Assembly: GCA_965153455.1 (NCBI GenBank) | Contig: OZ234502.1 | Span: 11,129,495 to 11,193,494, forward strand | Reading direction: 5' to 3' | Length of the DNA stretch: 64,000 bases | Origin: Sphagnum compactum | Taxonomy: Eukaryota > Bryophyta > Sphagnopsida > Sphagnales | Shown here: positions 35,650-48,542 of the stretch, in pieces | Layout: each line of letters opens with the position of its first letter | How positions within the stretch are numbered: position 1 is the first letter of the stretch | Translations under genes and position numbers: made by a program | Notes under the pieces: generated by a model | The model's database searches: none | Told to the model about the DNA's origin: nothing | What the model saw: the letters and a program-made list of their open reading frames with translations, nothing else

Positions 35650-37680
35650 TTGGAAACTACTTGATCATAATAGTTTTTGTGCCCTTGACAAAGTCCTTAT
35701 GAGGCAAATATTTGCACAAGGTTAGTACTACCTTAGGTCATATGAGTTTGGTTGATTCTTTGGTGCTAGGACCACTATTAATGTATATAATAGGGTTCCA
35801 ACCTTGTACCCCCCAAACACTAAAAACCACACAAAAACTTGCAACTTTTTATTGATCCATAATGATAAATAATATCCACATCAATGTTTGAAAGGCCATT
35901 CATTCATACTTGTGAAGGTCCTTACATATCATTTTCAAATATTCAAAAAAAATATTGATATATATTTTCATGTATAATTCTAACGTCCATTCATTCATAG
36001 TTGATCTCACATACATTTACATGCACAATGAAGTCTTCCAAAAATGAATAAAATATCTTGAATATTGGACCTTAATTGTGAAAGGCATTTGTATAAATTT
36101 CAATGTTGTGCCTCCCATAGTTTTTCTACATCCCTCCAACAATCGACATGTTATAACTATATAAGTAATATTGTCCATCATCTTTGTTTATCAACATTAG
36201 AGCATTTTGACTAATGTTTGGTATGTGACTTTACACTGAAAAATCTTGGATGAGGTTCATTAATTAAATCTAGTGAATACATTGGAAGATATTGGGACCT
36301 TAAAAAAATGCACAACCTTTGAGAGCCTTAAAGGAGCCTTGGGAAAGTCTAATAAATATAGTTGAATCACATTTATTGATTGCTCCATGTTTCTAATTGG
36401 TTACATAGTTTGATTGGTCCAATGGGTTACTAGTAATAGTCTTCCACTTACTTGTAGTCCCAATTTTAGTTTTATGGGTGGGGTTGGAAAAAAGTTCTTA
36501 GCTAAAACTTGGATGTGACAAATATTTTTGTAGAATCACATACTAAGTGTTAGTGGAGATGTTGTTAATCTAAAATACAACCTTGTACCTACGCACAACT
36601 TCATGTCCATATTTCATGTGTTTTTTGTAATGGAAAAATCTTGTGTAAATATGAACACATTTTGCACTATTGTACCAATGACTCATGTTTGGCACAAAGT
36701 AATTCACCAAAGGTCTAACAAAAGAAAAAGGAAAGTTTTATTGATAATTGTCAAAATTGTTGAAAATTGAAATCCATTGGGTTATTATTACAAATACACA
36801 AGACAAAATGTATTTTGCATACTTATTCATCAACTATTGAAATTCTGAAAAATTAAATTTGAAATTATTGAACCTTGTTTCTTTAACTAAATAATTTTTT
36901 GGCAAAGAAGTGTTGAACATCATTCATAAGTATAGTATTCATGTCCATGTTTTAATTCTAATTCTCTTGCTTACCAACTTTTAACTTGTGGTTGTCATTT
37001 AACCTGTGACACCCCAAACAACTATGTTTGTATGAAAATCTCAAATTCAAATATGGATAAACTACCAAAATCCATAGCTAATATATAATTCATTCCAATT
37101 GAATCATTACTTTCAATTTAACCCACATGTTTAATTTGAATTAACACCTACTCCTATGCCTCTTAGTGACCCACTTTTATTACCATCATTAATCAAACAA
37201 TAGATTTCATAGTCACCATGTTGGCATGATGTTGTAGCACATCTCATTCTGCCTTTGGTTTTTAATATCATATTTTGTACTTTTGTACTTGCAAATATTG
37301 ATTTACTTCATTATTATTCATAATAAATCATCTAAGAAAAAATCATAAATTAAAGCAAGAACACAAATTGTTTGCACCTACAATGTTTACATTTAATTAT
37401 GTTTAATGACACATGACCTTTTACTAAAGTGTGATTTTAAGTTTGCATTTGAATTTTACTTGGACGACATGTGACATGTACATGCCACATTTGAAGTTTG
37501 AACTACAATATTAAACATATTTTCATTTGTAAGTGAAAAAATAGTGTGTGATAATATGTTCGTATTGTATTTAACTATTTTTTAAATATTTAAGAAATTA
37601 AAAAACTTGTTTAAATCAACAATTTAATACAAACAACACATGTTTTCAATGCTTCAAAATTAATTGTACAATGTTCATTA
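35650..37680. other. AT-rich intergenic DNA
   Basis: No gene, RNA or clear repeat is supported. Part of the sequence next to 35650 may belong to the N-terminal end of the hAT remnant. Confidence 0.45.
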
Positions 37681-38773
37681 TGAGCACATTGATGTTAACC
37701 CTAGCAAACACCATCAAACAAATCACCCAACAAAGGGGGGAAAAAAAACAAAGAGGAAAGACCCAAGTCTAAGCTATAAGGACAAAACCCAAAGTGGGTC
37801 ATTAGGAGGCACATGAAAAAATCATGTTCTAAAGCCCCCACCAGTCGCAAAAACATATTAGAAAAAAAAAGGGATGAAAAAGTTGAAAACACAATAAGCT
37901 TATAAGAGCCTTCACTTGCAACAATGGTGCGCTTCAAGATAGAGGCAGCTTGAGCTTTCTACAAAGCTATTGACTCTTTGCCTATAGAAAACATGTAAAA
38001 CAACTAGAGGAGGGCCATTGGTGCCCTTTGTTGACCACATCATGTTAGCACCTTGAGGAGAAAATCATTTGCATGTTGGTGCAGGCAACTAAAAACCTTT
38101 ATGGCAAGGGGAAGAAATGCATCCCTTGAATGCCAATCATGATAAGATCATTCCTTTGCCTAAGTTGCCATTGTTGTGACCACCTTGCAAGATGAAACAT
38201 CACACAAAGCCAAATTTGCTCGTGTAGAATTGGCAATGACAACATCAACCAAAGTGTAGATGCCACCACACATTTGTGAACATTGAAAACTATCAGACAA
38301 TAATACCCCTCAAAAAATAATAATGGGGGAATATAGAACATATCACATTCAACAAACTCACAAGGATCATAAGTCTTAGAGAACTCTACCTTCAACTATT
38401 CTCTCTTTAGGCAACCCCTTTCCATTTGAAAATGGCTAAATCCCATTGCTACATCAAGATTAATAGGCAATATCAAAACTAAACAATCCAAGGTCTCCAA
38501 ACTTAGAGAGCAACTCTTCATATTTATGATGAAGATTTGTTGATTAAGTCCCTGCTCACATGACACTGTACCTTGTATGCATGCACAGTACAGCTTGCCA
38601 TAAGTGCATGAGACAGATACAACTTCCTTCAATTGAAGGCCGCAAGGAATACACATTAAAAACTAGTGTGCATACGAAACTTTTAAACTATGAGATAGCA
38701 TTTAGGTCTGGGGTGGCAGATTATGTCATTTTGTTCATCACATTCTATGACATAAGCTTCCAGTGAAGATCGT
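37681..38773 (+). pseudogene. Possible decayed coding sequence, unknown
   Basis: Plus-strand frames interrupted by many stops read protein-like pieces, for example ELAMTTSTKVYDATTHL near 38230, PSKNNNGGI near 38310, and an uninterrupted stretch at 38560-38766 with CMHSTACHKCMRQIQLPSIE. The last contains a Cys/His cluster that could be a zinc-binding motif. Position and state suggest an old mobile-element gene, possibly upstream part of a hAT or other transposase, but no family is established. Confidence 0.25.
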
Positions 38774-41700
38774 ATGTCCATGGTAGTAACGAAAATCTGT
38801 GTTGAACATGATCGTTTTTTAAAAATTATGAATCTGCCATGGAATAGTCATGGAAGGTTCCCAGACCTTAATGCCATGGAATGGTCTCACCCTTGCCCAT
38901 TATGTTGGGTATGCCACCAAGCTTGCCCCAATGGGCTCACGTGGTGCTCACCCTGGAAAATGTATCCTGGGAAGATTGTTGCTGTAACTTGGCAGGTCTG
39001 CTTTTCTATCAATCAAGCAAGATTGTGGGCTTCATGCTTTGGGTGTAAGTAGTCATCTTTGAGGAAGAGATCAATTGCATCATTCTATCACAAATTGGCA
39101 CTCCTTTCTTCAAACACATTTCCACAAACAGTGAATGACCAAGTCAGAGAATAGCCTGTCAGTTTCTTTAAGGCTCATGAATGCAAGAGGGCCACATTGT
39201 GAACTTTCTGGATTGAGACTAGTTTCAAAAACTGAACTAGACATCAACAAAGTATGCAATACAATGATATGGAATATATCCAATATCTACCCAAAAGCGA
39301 TTACTGAAGGACATGAGGAATTTGCATCAAAATGACCGTCACTTTCTACAGCATCATAAACTAATATGGCTTGCAAATCATTTGCTTAAAACACTGAAGA
39401 TTGTGAGATTAGAACTCATAAATCTGAGCTTCCATGTGGAATCAAGACATTGGTTTTTCATATATTCCAACTCTGTTTCTAAGGGTGAATATGTGTAAAC
39501 TAGTAGAGTTTGGTATTTGTTGAAGGCAAGAGGTGCACAACACAATTCACTTGAGGAGGTCAAAAACTACAAAATGCAACACACTTAACCTGTTGCTCAT
39601 ACAGCAACAACAAATAATTTGGAGTAGTATCTGAAGGCAGTCTGAATATTCCCATTATGAGAAACACCTGTGAATTAGCTTAAAACCCACTGCAATGTTG
39701 AAGGTCTGAAATACCAGCTAAAACCAGAGATCAAAAGTTTCTGCAAAGCAACTCTGATCAAGTCCCCAAACTCTCCGAATAGCAAAACTAATTTACAAAT
39801 GATGAGGCAGATGGACTTAATTAGACTGTGGAAGTTTTCAATGCAGCTCTTCATGAAAACACTGATACTGATAATTACCTTGATTTCTGCAACTTTGCAA
39901 AGCAGTTCTGTTGCATACATGTGATGGCAAATTGAGAGAATCCACGACATTCAGCTACGATTTGACTCAGCCCTGTACACATGGTATCAATGTCAAGCTC
40001 ACTGTTAACTCATTGATAGAAGGAGTCAGTGGCTCTAGTTTCAGCAGTTTGATCACAGAAATGTCTTGAAGTGATTTGATCCCTCAGAGGAGCTCAATCC
40101 TAATCCTACAGAATCCAAAATAATAGATTTCTTGCTCCATATCACTACCCAAATTCCTGCAATGAATCAGTCATTGGTTAGTGCCCCGCAGAACTATATT
40201 TTTGTATTACTGTACTGCTTAAGAGGAAAAATTTCTAGAACCTGCAGCCTCCTCTTTGCCTTTTTTCTGCTTCTGCCATGTGCCTTATTTCCAATCTAGC
40301 AAACTTATTTAGAACATTGAGAGTCTCAATCCTGTTCTTGCCTTTGTACAAATGCTTTGAATCTATCATTATCAACTCTCATGTAGCCATCAGTGTGACT
40401 CAATGGATGCCCAACATTCAGATCCTTAGTTTCATTGTACCTCTCGCTGTCCTGTTGTGCCTAAAGATTATTGAACTCATCTAATATACCAAAACATCAT
40501 ACAGCACTTAATCTTCTTCACAAAGTCAAGGGACACAAAAAATGAATTTTAGCATCATTCAGCAACTGTGCAAGCTTTATGTTATGGTCTCAGACATATT
40601 CAAGCTATATAAAGATGCTGCCTGGGTGCTTGCTTTGGATCCCAATCGTTCCTCTCCGTACTCTCAAAGTTTTGTCAGATGTGACCTCCTGTAGATGCTC
40701 CTAATCAAAGTAGAAGCAGGAGTCCTTACCTAGATGTGCATCTCTCTCATGACTTGCAGGATTATTCCAAGCTTGCACCAAGACATATAAATCTATAGCA
40801 ACCAAGGATCTGGGTAATTCACAGAAACTACTTATATTTCAGCTCCCTTGCTTGATAGTCTTCTACTCGGCTATGGCAGTCCAAGCACAAACAGATATCA
40901 ACAACATCTCAGGGGCTCCGAAGTAGACACCAATGTAGCAAAAGTACAAACACCAATTTTATTACAATCCTCTATCTGTACTTCATCACATAGCTGGTAC
41001 CCATCATGACTTTGCCATTGAAGCTGCAAAGATATGCCTTTTGATGGTTGATAAATATGTGCTTGGACATAGAGCAATCCAAAGCTATTGGGTTTGCACT
41101 TTGCACATGCATTTAGGATGATCATTTATATGATGTTGTCTGCCACCAACCCTTCTCATTGCATGTTCTTGAACACTTTTTGATCTAGCCTCCTGATCAC
41201 TAGCACAGTTGAATATCAAAGTAACTTCAAAATTTCTTGTGTTGGCATGGATCTTCACCATTCCACCAACATTCTTTAGCAGACATTCTTTGTAAACTCC
41301 AAGATTTTTAGATAAGCAAAGGACAATTATTGAAAGGACTATCTTATGATCAATAAGAAAGTCTTGAAGGGATAGATTCAAAACTAGTTCAAATTTCTTA
41401 GATAAAAACCTTGTGACAAAAGTTTTTGAAATGGACATAAATTTGTTAGGTGAACATGAAACTCACCCAAAACAAATGTAAGATTCACGTTCTTTTAAGG
41501 TTATATTGGTCACAATGTAGCAAATTAGTACATATTCAAACTTCATTTACTTATAATTGTTTTGAAAAGTTCGTATGTTTTCAATTACTTGCTTTTAAAG
41601 AAATTAATAATCAAGAGTTTTCAAATTTTGTTTAGGTTTATCTCAATAGTAATAAACAAATACCTATTTTGAACTAATTTCCATTTTGTAAAAAAATTAT

Positions 41701-42260
41701 CTCACGATATAGATATATCTAGATCATGACATATGAATATTTCCCCAAGTAAGTTGCTCCAAAATTCATTGTGATGATTGCATCTACATCAATCCATCAC
41801 AACAAAAAAATAAATTGAAACCTTCAAGGCCCAGCAACCCAACTACAAATATTGTTTAGTTGACTAATGATGAGATGTGAATACAAGTTCCTCTTCATTA
41901 ACCACAATATCCACTTTAAACCAATGTTCTTTTATTTGGCAAACTATTGCTAGTTTTGAAAAAGATCACCTAACCTAGTGAAATCCCCTCAAGGAAATAT
42001 GGGGAACTTGCCGGGGGCAGTCTGACTAAAGGTGAAACCTAACTTGTACATCTAGTTCCAATAGGTTCATCTGCAATGAATATTTAGTCCATGTTCCTCT
42101 AGACCTTCCTATAAACAATTGACATGATAGAGGAGCAACGAAAAAGCAGCAAAATAATTTGGAATTATAACTCCTAGTATAATGCTAGAGCAAGAAAATG
42201 TTTAATCTCATGTTGAAATTGATGGAGGTGACATATTGAACTTAATTTCTTATAATTATT
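38774..42260. other. Intergenic DNA
   Basis: 39-41.4 kb has a more balanced composition than its surroundings. Open frames such as 38774-39052 (plus) and 41085-41438 (minus) show no recognised domain. Nothing is assigned. Confidence 0.4.
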
Positions 42261-42261
42261 T

Positions 42262-42398
42262 GCCCCACCCATCCTCTCAAGTAGAGAGGATGGGTGGGGT
42301 TGTTTTTTTGTCAAAACATTTGCTGCAATATCTTCATTAATTGTGGTCCTCAAACCTTGGTTTCACCTTCTTTCTCCATGTGAAAAGGTGGGTGGGGC
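42262..42398. mobile_element. Hairpin-ended MITE-like element
   Basis: The left end GCCCCACCC is matched by GGGTGGGGC at the right end, and ATTT borders both ends as a possible 4-bp target duplication. The left end also forms a perfect 16-bp hairpin with CCCCACCCATCCTCTC (42263-42278), a 5-base loop and its complement (42284-42299). No coding frame lies inside. Confidence 0.5.
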
Positions 42399-42673
42399 AT
42401 TTGTTTTTGGTCTAATTCTCTAGGTAATACCTCAAGGCTTTATAGGTGATTTTTTTAAAGGGTTAGTTTCATTTCTACAAATTTGAACACTAGGTTCTAG
42501 CAATACCTTGATAGATTGTGTTTCATTTCATTTATACCTCTATGCAATACTGTCATCATGTGTTTGAATCTTGTATTTATCTATGCAGTACCCTCATTGT
42601 CTAGGGGATAACCTTTATCCAAAATGTTAATTCTCACATTAGGTTTTTTGTTTTTGTCATTTTGGTTTCAGAA
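42399..42673. other. Spacer before zinc-finger fragment
   Basis: A sequence resembling a splice acceptor (GGTTTCAG) ends just before the start codon of the next feature. Nothing else is supported. Confidence 0.35.
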
Positions 42674-42949
42674 ATGGTTGCCCCTCCTCCAATTCCCCTA
42701 GAGGTTGTCCATTGGGCAGAAGATGTGCCTAAATTTGCTTACAAGATTGATGGTTGCGATGCATCCTATACGGCCAAGTACAATTTGGTATGACATTTGC
42801 GGGCACACCACAATTTGTTTATGGAGTTAGACAAGCCCGAACGCCCATCTCCTTAGGAGGAGGGCCCGAGGCATCAAGACCACATAGCCATGAATGCGCG
42901 GGTCTTGAATAACCCTTTGGCACAGTATAAGGGGTGTCAAATGCTTTAA
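42674..42949 (+). pseudogene. Broken zinc-finger-like retroelement fragment
   Basis: A plus-strand frame from ATG at 42674 to TAA at 42947 keeps 92 codons but carries TGA at 42791 and TAG at 42854. The core reads GCDASYTAKYNLV, then the first stop, then HLRAHHN, which is the spacing of a C2H2 finger (Cys, 12 residues, His, then His). The expected first Cys is Tyr (TAC, one transition from TGC). The TGA sits where an Arg codon CGA would be one CpG transition away. After it come KPERPSP and a conserved-looking AMNARVLNNPLA. I recall this module from plant repetitive elements, but the link to the reverse transcriptase nearby is inference. Confidence 0.5.
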
Positions 42950-43029
42950 TTGTGCCCTTATTTATTTGTTTGAATGAACAAAACCAAGCTCCATGGAATA
43001 CCTTCATTTTATTCTTTCCTCATCGTTGT

Positions 43030-43320
43030 TGACTATTGGGGGTCTATTGGAATGGCAACCAAGTAGTTACATGTAGTTATGTAAATGGGGTTTGGTAGGT
43101 AGGAAAGTGGAAGGTCAAGTAGGTAGATAATAGATAGGGGGTGGGTAGTGGTGACGAGAGTAGCACATTTTTAATTTACAAATGAGTATGTAGATGGGGA
43201 AGAGTCTACTTTTAATTAAAATATATAGGTGAATAAGTTAGTGGGGGATAGTGGGGAGTAGTAGGTGGGTGGTGGGAAAAGTTTCAAAAACAAATTGGGT
43301 GGGGGGCAAGGAAAGAATTA
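43030..43320. repeat. G-rich degenerate TAGG/GGTGG tract
   Basis: A purine-rich stretch with words such as TAGGTAGG, GATAGGGGG, GTGGGTAGTGG and GGTGGGTGGTGG. No coding capacity. Confidence 0.45.
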
Positions 43321-43671
43321 AAAAAATAAATTGAGATCAAGGTTGATCATGGTTGAAAAAAGGTAAACAAAAAAAATCAACCTAGGATGGCATAGGGATA
43401 GAAAAGATAATCCTATCAATGCACCATCCATCCACATTGGTGCATTGGTGGGTGTTGGTTCATTTTACCTTCAAATTAGCACAAACTAGATGTCAAAATC
43501 TCTCCATTTCAATAACCAACCGCCTACATAATAGGTCAATTGTGGTGATGGGGTGTGTCATGAAGGGGTGGAAGTTAGGAAGTAGTTAGGCTTACATTAT
43601 TGGCCGATTTAAAATAAAAGGTGCTTACATCCTTTGCAATGTAATTGACATTTTTCGATGAAGAAAAATAA

Positions 43672-45665
43672 TCAAGACATAAAAAGGAGGGCCCTTTGGC
43701 CCTTTGAAGCTCCAAATGGCATTGGCACAATCATATAAAAACACATTTGCCTGTTACGTAGACATCCAAATACCTCAATTGTTGAAGGGAGGAATTGATA
43801 AGTGGGGTGTTGGATTGTAATAATTATTTTCTTTGGCTTCAGTTGCATTAGAAGTAACAAATCTTTGAGTTGTATAAGGTCATGGAATTTTTTTTTTGCA
43901 TGTGTTGGGTCGATAATGACAACATCAGCTAAAGTGCAAATTTCATTTTTCGTGAGCACAATGTTGACTCATCAATGAGAGGAGTTGAATATACGTGACA
44001 GAAGTGCATGTAATTGTTCTCATCCCATGTGGAAATGAACATTTCACACAATGATGGCAAAAGTGTTGCAAATTGCATCATAGGTTTTCGTGCGCTTGTT
44101 GCCATGAGTGTAACATAAGAGGTGGATACCCATAAGGTCAATGGGATGTGTGCACACACATCGAGGGAGGCATGTAATTGAAGATGTGGTAGTCCAAGCC
44201 GTGTTTGAAACATTGTGAAAAAAATTGGGGAAAATATTCAAAAGGTTGATAAGACTAATCGAGTTATAAGTTAAACACCTACCCCAGGGCTAGAACATGA
44301 TAAAATTCAAGCATGATAGGCCTTAGGTATCCCATCATAAAACATGTTAGAAAGTGTATGATGGTGTAAAAGCTCTAAGATGGAATTTTGAAGTTAATGA
44401 TTTATTGTTTAATGAATTGTTCAAATGGGGGAAGACATGCGCTTACTGGGGTGGTGGAAGATTGCATGCCACCTTGAACTATTGTTGGAAAACAAAAGTG
44501 TGGTTGTTGATTTGTGTTAAGGTTTCAAAAAGGAAGGGATGTTGATTGACCATAAACCTAACAACTATGATTGAAATTACAAAGGCTTAACTCTTTAAAT
44601 AGGTTACTAGGGTGATGGTGGTTGTTGGTATGAACTTGATGCCATCAAGAGCTATTGGGAGAGAGGCATGTTTACAAGCTATAATTTCTTCTAGGCTATC
44701 AAAGGACCCTGGGCCCAAGAGGCATCCAAACATTTGAAAGAGGGAGGAATCCAAGGAAGCATGGAAGTTTATGAAGGTGGAAGAGGGAGGTGTGCATTGT
44801 AATATATATAATGGCCATTGCATGAAACAATGTGTTAAAATTCCAAAGGCGACTTAAACATCACTCATTTTAAAGAGAATGTTAACATGTTGAACATCTT
44901 TTAACAAGGTATTTTCGATGAAGGACGATGTGAATGATGAAGTGCCCAATGGAACCCCCAAGATTTTAATTCCTTCTGAAGGGGTGTTAAATTGGAGTTT
45001 CGAAGTCAAGTGACATGCCAGAAGGGGACCATGTTACACATTTCTAAGGTTGGATAAAAAGACTTATTGCATGGAGTTCAATTTGGAAAGGTTCATATGT
45101 AGATGACATAATTGAAGGGGAGCCTATGATGTGAGTGTCATCTGTAATGGATGAAAATAAATAAGAGGAGAAATGATTAGTTGTAGAACATAATGTTCTA
45201 AAATGAGTTAAGGTGAATAATGCCCTTCCCATGGGATCATTTTGATGGGCTCCCATGATAGATGGGATGATTGATTGTGACATTGTCTTCACAACTATAG
45301 TGATTACAAAATAGGGTAGACACAAATGCATAAAATGCACGAACAAAAGTGATGAGTTGAATGATGTCCCCACTTGTTGCGCAAAGTTCTTGAAATATGG
45401 CCCCTTTTGATATTGAATTGAAAGCATTTGCCATATCTAGTTGGAGAACAACCTAGTTGGGGTGAAAGTTGAAGGTGCACATGATGCCATGGATTACTGT
45501 TTCACATCCACCCTTGGTTGTTATTCTAAATTGATGCGGGGAGAAATGTGTTGTAAAGGCATGGCGAAATTGGAGGCATAAAACATGACTTGTGAGTCAA
45601 TACAACGTTTCCCCCACAACAATGGGATGAACTCCATTTAAAAGCTTGGTCATGGCTAAAAGGCA
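43672..45665 (-). pseudogene. Reverse-transcriptase retroelement remnant (non-LTR type)
   Basis: On the minus strand, frames in order read a reverse transcriptase: PIVVGETLY near 45620; motif A as VVLQLDMANAFNSIS near 45420-45450 with its Asp kept; motif B degraded as HQNDPMGRALF near 45235; motif C as SITDDTHIIG near 45150 with both Asp kept; then a thumb-like part with LLGPGSF and SLPIALDGIKFIP (44587-44823). A C-terminal part follows, with HPIDLMGIHLLCYTHGNK (near 44140), a TYDAI block, ADVVIIDPTHA (near 43910) and FLPSTIEVFGCL (near 43770). At least five frame changes and stops make it dead. Sequence to about 46142 may be the N-terminal end. The C-terminal His/Cys and Asp-rich layout recalls a restriction-like endonuclease, but this is tentative. 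Confidence 0.7.
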
Positions 45666-46937
45666 AGCTCCCTCAAGGACATGAGTAATTCAACGTGGAA
45701 TGTGACCTTGTGCGATATGAAAATAAATTTGAAACAATTATGGGAAGCCATTCATGAAAATTTTTGGGTGAAAATAGTCCTAAAGGTGTTCAAAAACCAT
45801 TCTAAAATGATCATTTACAAATAAATGTAGCATGCGTCGGAATGTTAGCTTGGAGGAATTAGACCAAAGTTTGAGGTCCTAGTTTAGTTTGTAGTCTTTG
45901 AAGAAAAATGAAAAGATGCCATCTAATTTAAGATGTAGAGTGATGAAAATTGAGGTGATGTTTAAGGATGTGGGTGCATGAAAAAATGGTGATAGAGTGC
46001 AAGTTGTTTGAAAGTATTCCACTGCACGTCCAAGAATTAAACTATAGAGAAGGTTGTATGAGTTGGAGGCATTAAACTCAAACTTGTTGCTAAAGCTTGG
46101 GCCCGTAGGAAGAATTCCTCTTGTAGGTTTTCCCAAGTGCATGATAGAAAGCGTTCGAATCAGATATATGTTTTCTTATGCCCATTTGCCCCGCTTTGAA
46201 AAGGTAAACCAAAATACCATTGGGGTAATAAGAGGAGCAAATGCCAAGCTGCCACATCATAAGGGTTGTATGCTAGCTTATCTAGTGGAAAATGAAATGC
46301 CATTTTTACATCATGCCATAGGATGCCAAGGATGTGGTTGTATAGTCAAAAATGACAAAAATTTAAATGGAAGGATTTGAGGACATCCAATGTCAAAACC
46401 TAAACCAAGGCTGATGCATGTGGGGTGGGAATAAAGGAAGGTGTTGAACCATGATGGTCACATGGGTTTGGATTAGATGAATTGAATGTTTGACATAAAA
46501 ATTAGTGACAGACTAACCTTTGAAAGGTAAATTGACATCCACAAATGGGGCAAGAGGCTTAAGGTGGAAGTTGCGAACATGTTGGGGATATGGGGGTAGG
46601 TTGGGGGGTTTGATCACGAGCAATTGTAGGGGCTGATAGAGTGAAAGGGAGAAAAGGTCTTACATGTGCATTATTCAAAGGGATTGGGAAAGTGTAAGAT
46701 TAGGGCCCCAAATTCACACGAAAGGTTAAGGGTTGGTAATGGGAACTTGTGGTGGCACGTGAAAATGCAAATGGGTGATGGGAATTGTGAGATTTAATGA
46801 AACATTATGAACTAGGAGACATGGGGCATTTTGTGCCCATGACGAAAGAGGTTTATTAAGAACACAATTACAAATAGGTCCACTCTTAGGGTTCCCTAAC
46901 TAGGTCGTTATGCCAATGCCAAGCCCTAATTTTGCCA
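45666..46937. other. Probable upstream part of the retroelement and spacer
   Basis: A minus-strand frame at 45879-46142 may be an eroded N-terminal part of the reverse-transcriptase element. The rest, including a purine-rich stretch at 46560-46700, has no supported gene. Confidence 0.3.
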
Positions 46938-47349
46938 TAGTCTTGGACACCATCATCACTACTCTATTGTGTTCAACACAACTTATATACTTTAATACCA
47001 AAATATTAATTCCTCACCTTTTTCCCCCAATTCAAAATTAACAATGCCCCACAAAAGTCTTTTAAAAAACCACTTTAGTGGTTTAGTTACCTTCATAGAT
47101 TGGTTTTTTACAAGAAACCCAATCCACTTTTGTGGTTATTTATAGTCTTGGACACCATCATCACTACTCTATTGTGTTCAACACAACTTATACACTTTAA
47201 TACCAAAATATTACATTCTTCACCTTTTTTCCTTGATTCAAAATTAAGAATGCCCCACAAAAGTTTCCAAAAAACCACTTTAATGGTTTGGTTACCTTCA
47301 TAAATTGGCTTTTTATGAGAAACCCAATCCACTTTTGTGGTTATTTATA
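46938..47349. repeat. Tandem duplication of a 205-bp unit
   Basis: Two copies begin TAGTCTTGGACACCATCATC at 46938 and 47143 and share about nine-tenths of their bases, ending in CACTTTTGTGGTTATTTA. The few differences are mostly single substitutions, so the duplication is fairly recent compared with the elements around it. Confidence 0.85.
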
Positions 47350-48542
47350 AGGTACATGCCATTATTGCAAGGGTCTTCTTGTCTTACTTGCGCTCGTTCA
47401 TTCATAGCCCAAGCTAAGGCAAAACACTTTTTCTTTCATGCCTCTTTCCATTAACAAAAAAAAGTACAAAGGTGAGCATCCACAAACATAGCAAAAGGTT
47501 ACTGTCATCTTGTTGGCCTTGAACAATTAAATTTGATTTGAAGGTGCTAATGACTTGTAAGGTTGGGTCTATCGTTGTGTTTTAGAAAAAAAACAAAAAG
47601 TCATTGTTGAACAATTATGAGAGCTCGAAGCATATCTTACAAACTTTTTTCTACACAAGGGTTTTTCCCATGGACATTTCTTAGTCTATTTACTTTTGAA
47701 AACAAAGTATTTTTTTATCCCCGTAACACATTTTTCACACTTTTGATAGGATTATGGCTTGATACTTTAAAGTAAAGCCATAGTTGGCTTTGTCCTACTT
47801 TAACAAGCTCCAAATCAAACCCAAGATTCTTCAACTCCTATGGCTATCATGTTTTTTTTGGGTGAACTAGGGCAACATAACTTTTTTCCTAACTTTGGTT
47901 ACTCACATCTCTAACCTTTAGCCAAATTTGCCTGAGACCTCTTGTGAATGGTTATTAGTGTGATTGTGTTTCAAAATTATCCTTGTATAAATTGTAAATT
48001 GAAAACATGAGTCCAAAATATTAAAGATGTTTTGAGATTCTCATGTGTTGTTTTTTTACAAGTTTAATCATATTTTTTTCGATGTATCCTTTCTATTTCA
48101 AGGTTCTTGAACTTTCTTACGTTCTTTGATTTCTTTCTATTTCAAGACTTTAACATATTATAAATTTAAGATCTTTTGATGGTTTTGAAGGAAATTTAGT
48201 TCGATGCCTCTCTTCCCATCTCTTTAGGAGGTATTGGTATCAATTCCACTATTGGCACTTTTTCATATGCGTTCTTAGGGAGTTGGACATCAATTGCTTC
48301 ATCATTGGTCTCCTTGACCTTGTTTTTTTTTAATGGCAGAGACACTAGTTCCCATTGGGTTTGGTATTTTCCCTTTCCAATAGCAATTGAAAGTAGTTCA
48401 AGACCTCTTGCCCCTAGTGACATGTAGGTGTCTTTCTTCCTTAGAACACTTCATCAACAAATAAATCAAACAAATTCAAGATTCTATTTCAAAATATATG
48501 CATTGGCATAACCATTGTTTTTGATGGGATGTTTAACGTCCA
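47350..48542. other. Intergenic spacer
   Basis: No gene is supported. A 75-codon minus-strand frame at 48196-48423 is hydrophilic and unassigned. Confidence 0.4.
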
